NCBI GenBank assembly: GCA_949318235.1
Contig: OX439137.1
Span: 1,295,116-1,359,115 of the forward strand
Direction: 5' to 3'
Source: Ecdyonurus torrentis
Taxonomy: Eukaryota > Arthropoda > Insecta > Ephemeroptera > Heptageniidae
DNA: 64,000 nt
Part shown: positions 58,513 through 64,000 of the stretch, piece by piece
Layout: every line of letters starts with the position of its first letter
Position numbering within the stretch: the first letter of the stretch is position 1
Translations under genes and position numbers: made by a program
Notes under the pieces: model-generated
What the model was told of the DNA's origin: nothing
What the model saw: the letters and a program-made list of their open reading frames with translations, nothing else
The model's database searches: none

Positions 58513-58855
58513 ATACAAATCAATATTGATTGATGTTATAGCAGCTTCAGTATAGCCAGTTCAATGTAATCTGCTCGTCACCAGGATTACATTGCACTGG
58601 CTACTGAAGCTGCTAACTTGTATACAAATCAATATTGATTGATGTTAGCAGCTTCAGTAGCCAGTTCAATGTAATCAGCTCGTCACCAGGATTACATTGC
58701 ACTGGCTACTGAAGCTGCTAACTTGTATACAAATCAATATTGATTGATGTTAGCAGCTTCAGTAGCCAGTTCAATGTAATCAGCTCGTCACCAGGATTAC
58801 ATTGCACTGGCTACTGAAGCTGCTAACTTGTATACAAATCAATATTGATTTATGA
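58513..58855. repeat. 105-bp palindromic repeat array, upstream
   Basis: Three units and a partial one, with the loop orientation of the intron 2 array. The first unit has TA insertions (GTTATAGCAGC, GTATAGCC). It lies about 2.6 kb upstream of coding exon 1; no accompanying exon could be identified with confidence. Confidence 0.93.
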
Positions 58856-59054
58856 TAATTTACTTACTGAAGTTACACTGTACTGTATATAGTTAGATTT
58901 TAAAATGTGTTCTTGAAATTCACTTTTATGGGAATGATTTTAAAAAAATAAGAATTTCTAGCTAACGTATTTCTTATATTTTTCAGCTCTTGGCCGTTCC
59001 CTGATTTTGAGCAGATTTGACGCCTTGCTAATTTTGAACCAAAAACCGGATTTG

Positions 59055-59057
<3 letters not shown>

Positions 59058-59102
<45 letters not shown>
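59058..59102. repeat. Long poly-A run
   Basis: About 45 consecutive A. Directly to the left is an A/T-mixed sequence (GACGCC, AACCAAAAACCGG); it may be a retroposon tail, but the body is not recognised. Confidence 0.8.
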
Positions 59103-59105
<3 letters not shown>

Positions 59106-59160
59106 GCAGACTGCATGAGTTTATTTAATATTAACGACACATTATGTATGCATTGTAAGT

Positions 59161-59468
59161 ACAGGGTGTGTATGAATGACGTCATTCTGAATGCTTTTCG
59201 ATGCTCTTCTTGAGCAATGAATAACATTGCTCAGCATAGGACAAACCTAGTTTTTGTCTATTTTCTTTGAAAAATTAGCTATTTTTTGGTCATTATTATT
59301 TTTCTCACATACTTGAGATACTAATTCAACCTGTTAACAACATCAATGCTCTCAAAAATATTGCATAGTATTTTTGAAGTGGCAAAATGTGTCATTTTTC
59401 TATACTGGCCAATGTTATTTTGTACTCACTTATGGCGTCGACTTTAACATGAATGAAAACCCCCTATA
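59161..59468 (-). mobile_element. MITE-B copy
   Basis: Reverse orientation, complete: from ACAGGGTGTGTATGAATGAC through ACATTGCTCAGCATAGGAC to TTATGGCGTCGACTTTAACA and CCCCCTATA. The next element starts only 1 bp further on. Confidence 0.85.
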
Positions 59469-59613
59469 ACAGGGTTGGGTGCTTAAATTTGCAAAGATTT
59501 GAATCTTGAATTCCCACCTATCTGTTTCTTTCCATTTAGTTTTTTATAAAGCTATTGATAGGCAGAAATTAGATCTGTCCATAAAACATTAGAATTATTA
59601 AGTTAATAAGTGA

Positions 59614-59825
59614 TTAAAGTTGGTAGATGAAGTTTTAGTAAAGTTTTTATTCGCTGCCACTATTGCTAGGAAGGACGGCCAGGACATGGAAACTATAGCA
59701 CAAAACAAGGGTCCTAGCTACCCCAGGGACTTCATTAAAGTTATAAGCAAGCTATCTGTCAGCAATGCGACAGTCTTTTACGTTTTGCAATAAAGTTCTA
59801 TCATTTAAAAAAAAAAAAAAAAAAA
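59614..59825 (+). pseudogene. A-tailed 3' coding fragment, retrocopy-like
   Basis: An open frame of 59 codons without a Met start (59614-59793) includes FLFAATIARKDGQDMETIAQ, then KGPSYPRDFIKVISKL and ends TVFYVLQ. The stop TAA lies within AATAAA, and 14 nt later an A run of about 23 begins. This layout, coding end, poly-A signal, A tail, is what a 5'-truncated retrocopy of an mRNA looks like. An alternative is the last exon of a transposon gene ending at a genomic A run. Composition is more GC-rich than the surroundings. I do not recognise the protein. Confidence 0.5.
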
Positions 59826-59965
59826 AAAATCCATTTTTGGAAATTTTAACTCCCGAAGTTTGCAACTTTCAACCTTACCTTAAAAAGTTTTAAATTTTAA
59901 TTTGCATCTACAAATTAGTGTCAGATGAACTTTAATGGCACAAAATATGCTATCTGAGGTCTTCC

Positions 59966-60298
59966 ATAGACCACATAAAACAACATGTGCTTTGTAATGA
60001 ATTATAAACACGAAATGGGATCTTCAAAACTGATGACAATTTTTACCAGAATGTTAATGTAACCTCACGAGAGAGAGAGTAAAAATACTGTAAAGTATGC
60101 AATTTGCGTGACTTCATGTTTATGACGTCAGTAACATGCAAAAATTAGTATGAAAATGTTGTGTGGGTTGCATAAATCGAATATTCTGATCACTGCTACG
60201 GGGCTACAGTTGGGTTTTGAGACAAACTAATGTTATTTATGTAAATCCCATCAATTGTTTTGTGATATAAATGCTTATTTGTTTCTCTGGTCTATTCC
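59966..60298 (+). mobile_element. MITE-C, longest copy
   Basis: Runs from TAGACCACATAAAACAAC to CTGGTCTATTCC. It contains all blocks of the other copies plus an internal segment (about 59990-60045, GATCTTCAAAACTGATGACA) that is also present in the 44620 copy but deleted from the 50142 copy. Confidence 0.82.
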
Positions 60299-60401
60299 TT
60301 TAGAGCTACTTAGGTGGTGCTGATTCTAATTTTCCCCCTAAATAATAGCATTTTATACCAAAAGGTTCTTTTTTCTTAGCCCGGATGGCTTCACGGGCCT
60401 T

Positions 60402-61616
60402 CCCACACAGCACTGAATGACCTATAGATATCTTACGTATATCCCAAAATATATCCCATTTATCTCCGCTGAAGGTCCACAGAAAATCCAAATGTCCCGC
60501 CCGCTGGAATATACCATGTAGATCTATGGGATATATTATAAAAAGTACATTTAATGTTAAATTAAATGCGATATGATAGAAAAAATTTGGGGGTTTCGGG
60601 GGGTGGGGGTATATAGGCAATGTATATTTTAACTTTGTTTTCAGTATTTTCCCAATTTTACATGGGCAAATAATAACCCCCAACTCCCCCCCCCCCCCCC
60701 CCAGGTCCGGTAAAGTGCTATTGGTGTGCGGTGTGCGTGCCCAAGTCCGAACATATTAATGACTTGTCAGAGTTGTGTAATTTCATTTAACATGGGCAAC
60801 CCCCCAACCCTCCCCCCCCCCCCAGGTCGGGGGAAGGGCTTTTGGTTTTTGCCCAAGTCAGAAAATATTCATGACTTTAAGTTGTGTGTCTTATCCACTG
60901 AGACACGAAATTGAAGGATATAACATGGATATTCGGAGGATATTATTACCACAACTTTTCAGTCTGACTTAAAAAGTTAGAGATGGATTTTCAAAATTAA
61001 ATTAAGTTAATTAATTATTAAAATTGTAGTTGTTTTATGATTTGAATTGTTTGCTTATAATAAAATGCACAAAACCCATACTTTATACTATTTTAAAATT
61101 AATTATTTAACACGATATAAAAAAATTAGCATCATTTAAAATTCACAAATAAACGCTGCCCCCTGGTGGATACACCTATGGATATTTGGATATTTTTGGG
61201 ATATCTAATAGATATATAGAATTAAAAATATTAAAGTGACTTAAAAAATCAATGAGCATGAAATATAACTTTTAGGTAAATAAATTCATAACATGTCATA
61301 AAATCTCTCAATAAAACTAATTTTGTGAGTGAAATTTTATATATCCACTCTTGCATATTCTATGGATATACCAGTGGATATAAAAAAATTGCCCCAAAAT
61401 ATATTTATTGATTAAAATTATAAATAAAACTTAATATAATTGTCAGCTCATGAGAAAAACGAGTTGAAAATAATTAGATAATTAATTTTAGATTTGTTTT
61501 TTTATATCCAAGCTAAATATCCCATAGACATTCAAGGTTCATTTAAAATGGACGGGATATATTTTGGATATTGGGATATCCAATGAATATCTATTGGATA
61601 AACCGTGCTGTGTGGG
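60402..61616. mobile_element. Element with CCCACACAGCAC ends and GGATAT repeats
   Basis: Both ends read CCCACACAGCAC inward, followed by arrays of GATATCC, GGGATAT and TGGATAT. Inside are two parallel segments with long C-runs (60688-60704 and 60815-60824), each followed by AGGTC(G/C)GG and TTGCCCAAGTC or GTGCCCAAGTCC, which suggests an internal duplication. The 125-aa minus frame (60306-60683) crosses the left boundary and is not a gene. Confidence 0.65.
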
Positions 61617-62302
61617 TTAACTACCCACATTTTACATGCAATCTGTATTTTGAAAAGTATCAGACATTTCTATTAGTTTTACGCCTTGAAAAATTGCGAT
61701 GAAATTTTGTACACATAAAGTATGTTGTACCGCAAGGAAATCATAAAATTTCACAACTATACACTGAAATGCATTACTAAAATTGAAAGTTATTCATTTT
61801 GTTTCGGTACAAGTAAAGAATTTTAAAGCATCGGTCAGAGATTTTTTGGCGCGAGGGGTATTCTGTACCAAAACTTCATTTACCAATTTTACTCACTTTC
61901 ATTAAAAATTATAATGTTTGTTTGGTCAGGTCTACTCTCTGCATATCATTAGCTTTATGAAAAACTAAACAAAAAGAAAATCGCGCATACAGATCAATGG
62001 GAAATCAGGATTGAAATGTTTGCAAATTTATGCGCCCAACCCTGGGGCTTGCATTCATTGACCAGTGAAGGAACAACGGGTTTGAGGTCGTATATAGGGT
62101 TTGTGTGCATAATGGCTTAGTGTGACCCCTAGCTACACAATGACAACAAATTTAGACCTAAAACATGTTCTTGTTTTTGAGATAGAAGGTCGGTACTGTA
62201 GTACCTTAAAGGCATAGAACACTTCAAACAAAAAACATGTCTAGTATCCTAACCAGGCTCAAGAGCTCCTGTGTTATTGCCCTATACTAAAAACAAACCC
62301 TT

Positions 62303-62460
62303 GTTGACGTAGTTCAAATTTTCACCGCAACAATCAACATGTAAAATGTAAGTGGCGCTGTAGTCTGTGTGTCAATTTTAAAATTCACACACAGACTACA
62401 GCGCCACTTTTATACGTAATTTTGTATTCTTGCATTGTTGCGGCAAAAATTTGAATTACA
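62303..62460. repeat. Near-perfect 155-bp palindrome
   Basis: Centred on AATTTTAAAATT (62374-62385). The arms read outward through CACACACAGACTACAGCGCC, ACTT, an interrupted TTTTAC/CGTA part, and TTGTTGCGG(T/C)AAAATTTGAA. The central 60 bp pair almost without mismatch. It lies inside the 62205-63631 element, between its outer end and its inner arm. Confidence 0.85.
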
Positions 62461-62866
62461 TCATTAAGGGATCGTTTTTTCAACAATAGCTTCCTATCCT
62501 GTTTATATATCCATCATCCTAACATACCTAAATTTCAACGTTGATTTGACTAAAATCATTGATTTCTAATTTATTTTACATTCACAAAATGTCACTTACA
62601 ATGCAATGTCCCTTATATGTCTTCCGACTCTTGGCTGATTTTTTGACACTGTTTTAAACTTCCCTCTCTAGGGAATACTGCGATACGCATGGGGGCAATT
62701 TGAACTATTATGATAAGGATTGATAAGGCTGACTAAAGGTCAGATCTAATGTTTGACGTAAAGAGAGATAACTACTTGCGCTCAGGTGACAACAAGACCT
62801 CAAAACTTTGTAAAGCAGTATTTGTAAAAATAGTAATAGTAGTAATAGTAATAAATAGTAATACTA

Positions 62867-63028
62867 CAGTCCGTGCCACCTAAGGATGTTTACGATTAAT
62901 CGAAATCGTGCCACAAACCAATAGACGTTCAAGCGCTCAAGGTCACTAGGAGGTGGGGTAATATGTTAACTAAATGGAGAGTTTTTAGGCGCTCTCTCAT
63001 TGGATGCATCCTTAGGTGGCGCGAACTG
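62867..63028. mobile_element. 162-bp mariner-type MITE, TA target
   Basis: Ends CAGTCCGTGCCACCTAAGGA and, complemented, CAGTTCGCGCCACCTAAGGA, flanked by TA on both sides (62865-62866, 63029-63030). It is non-coding. Confidence 0.85.
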
Positions 63029-63091
63029 TAGTTTTGGCTGTCAATCGCGGCGCTAGAGTGTAAAAGCTTGAATCATGCTTGTTTATAAATT

Positions 63092-63400
63092 TATAGGGTG
63101 TATGCATTCATGTTAAAGTTGACGCCATGTTGGATAACCCAATAACATGGGTGACATAGGAAAAATAATTATTTTGTCAGTTTAAAACCACTATGCAATA
63201 TTTTTGAGAGCATTAATGCTGTAAATATGTTGAATTAGTATCTCAAGTATGTGAGAAAAATAATTATTACCAAAAAATTAACCAATTTCCCAAATAAAAT
63301 TGTCTTAAATAAAGTTTGTCCTATGCTGAGCAATGTTATGGACTACTCCAGTATGGCCTCCAAGCGCAATAAATATGACATCATCTGCATACACCCTATA
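63092..63400 (+). mobile_element. MITE-A, complete copy
   Basis: Perfect termini TATAGGGTGTATGC and GCATACACCCTATA. In this copy the subterminal ATGACGTCAT has become ATGACATCAT. It sits inside the 62205-63631 element; the overlapping frames on both strands are not genes. Confidence 0.9.
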
Positions 63401-63774
63401 CAGGGAGTCGGAAGACACGTAAGGGACATTGGGCTGCATGTTTATGATGTCACAGCTTGCGCCTGTTTCCACTCGTAGACTATAGTGAGCTGTGACGTCA
63501 TAAACATGCATCTGACATTTTGTAAATGGAAAATAAATTAGAAATCAATGACTCCGGCCAAATTAACATTGATATTTAGATATGTTAGGATACTAGATAT
63601 GTTTTTTGTTCAAAGTGTTCTATTCCTTTAAACCCCTTGTCAACGTAATACACTGTTTTCATACTTCTCAGTCACATTTTCTTTTACTCCACATTTCTCC
63701 ATCACACAAGTATTCCTTATACACCCTATCTAATCTTGTTTTACCACACATACTTCTAAGAAAACTCATGCCAT

Positions 63775-63985
63775 TTAAGGTACTACTTTAGGGTAGGAGT
63801 GTATTTTTATTATTATTATTCTGAATTAGGTTTAGGCTGCTGTACCCAAAAATGAAATCAAAAAAATTCTATCTAAAAAACTCTCGCCACAACAGAGCGT
63901 CAAAGTGTCGCTAAATGCCCCGCCCCCTAATGCTAATGAATCTATATTTGAGCCGCGATTTTGACCCACTTTAAATTTTTTTCAG
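63775..63985. repeat. Repeat shared with 38340-38560
   Basis: GTACCCAAAA, AACAGAGCGTCAAAGTGTCG, CTAATGCTAATGAATCTATA and GATTTTGAC blocks occur in the same order and orientation as at 38340-38560. It is an unidentified dispersed repeat. The rest of 63632-64000 has no gene. Confidence 0.7.
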
Positions 63986-64000
63986 TGGTTAAAAAAATAC

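Larger units (their letters stand above)
59470..62044. mobile_element. hAT-like element, long inverted ends, several inserts
   Basis: Terminal inverted repeats of about 36 bp: CAGGGTTGGGTGCTTAAATT on the left and CAGGGTTGGGCGCATAAATT complemented from the right, each followed by TGCAAA. CAGGGTTGGG is a familiar hAT-type end, but the flanking octamers do not match. It contains a coding fragment with an A tail (59614-59825), a MITE-C (59966-60298) and a GGATAT-rich element (60402-61616). Confidence 0.65.
62205..63631. mobile_element. Inverted-repeat element with GGAATAGAACAC ends, heavily nested
   Basis: The left end CTTAAAGGCATAGAACACTT and the right end, complemented, TTTAAAGGAATAGAACACTT continue into AACAAAAAACAT and CTAGTATCCTAAC. 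Further inside, long arms pair again (62505-62640 against 63405-63600; CATTGATTTCTAATTTATTT, ACATGCA, TGACGTCA). The interior carries a palindrome, a short TA-flanked MITE and a MITE-A. A degraded single arm lies at 4740-4860. Confidence 0.7.

Noticed and set aside
60306..60914. 125-aa minus and 62-aa plus frames next to C-runs
   Set aside because: They cross element boundaries and show no domain; poly-C tracts make proline- and glycine-rich frames by chance.

Overview
The window looks like a gene-poor, AT-rich, repeat-saturated stretch of an animal nuclear genome, most likely an arthropod and probably an insect. The main evidence is a spliced minus-strand gene that joins a ZAD domain (a zinc-binding domain found mainly in arthropods) to fifteen C2H2 zinc fingers. 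A mariner relic with a DD41D spacing and 5S rRNA fragments of arthropod type agree with this. I see no bacterial or organellar features. Species cannot be determined from the sequence alone.

Layout. 1-5 kb: short inverted-repeat elements (MITEs), a palindromic mariner relic, long microsatellites and a Tc1-like foldback element. 5-10 kb: a 5'-truncated non-LTR retrotransposon with an intact reverse transcriptase frame, lying in one of two copies of a local direct repeat. 10-19 kb: MITE copies, one nested in another, TTAA-flanked elements and long AT-rich tracts with no gene. 19-26 kb: composite elements with minisatellites (GAGACGTCTC-type, 32-bp, 66-bp and 22-bp units), a 5S rRNA fragment, and an element built of AGTATACT repeats around a small ORF. 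28.7-37.1 kb: a 20-bp satellite whose orientation flips at a short palindrome, flanked by two inverted copies of a repeat of up to 1 kb. 36-46 kb: non-autonomous hAT elements with exact 8-bp target duplications, ATCCGGAT-rich elements, a second 5S fragment and a large foldback.

46.6-55.9 kb: the one convincing host gene (three coding exons, predicted 1135 aa). Its intron 1 holds a three-level nest of mobile elements, the innermost part carrying a TATA/CCAAT promoter-like segment followed by a hammerhead ribozyme motif on the gene's own strand. All three coding exons are preceded, 19-35 nt before the 3' splice site, by arrays or remnants of one 105-bp repeat made of three palindromes. A fourth array lies further upstream at 58.5 kb.

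56-64 kb: more nested elements, including a hAT-like element holding an A-tailed, 3'-terminal coding fragment whose stop codon overlaps its polyadenylation signal. Apart from the zinc-finger gene, every coding trace is mobile-element derived or a fragment, so there is no pathway here. The interest is in repeat architecture and in RNA structures inside the zinc-finger gene. Repeat boundaries were read by eye and may be off by a few bases.
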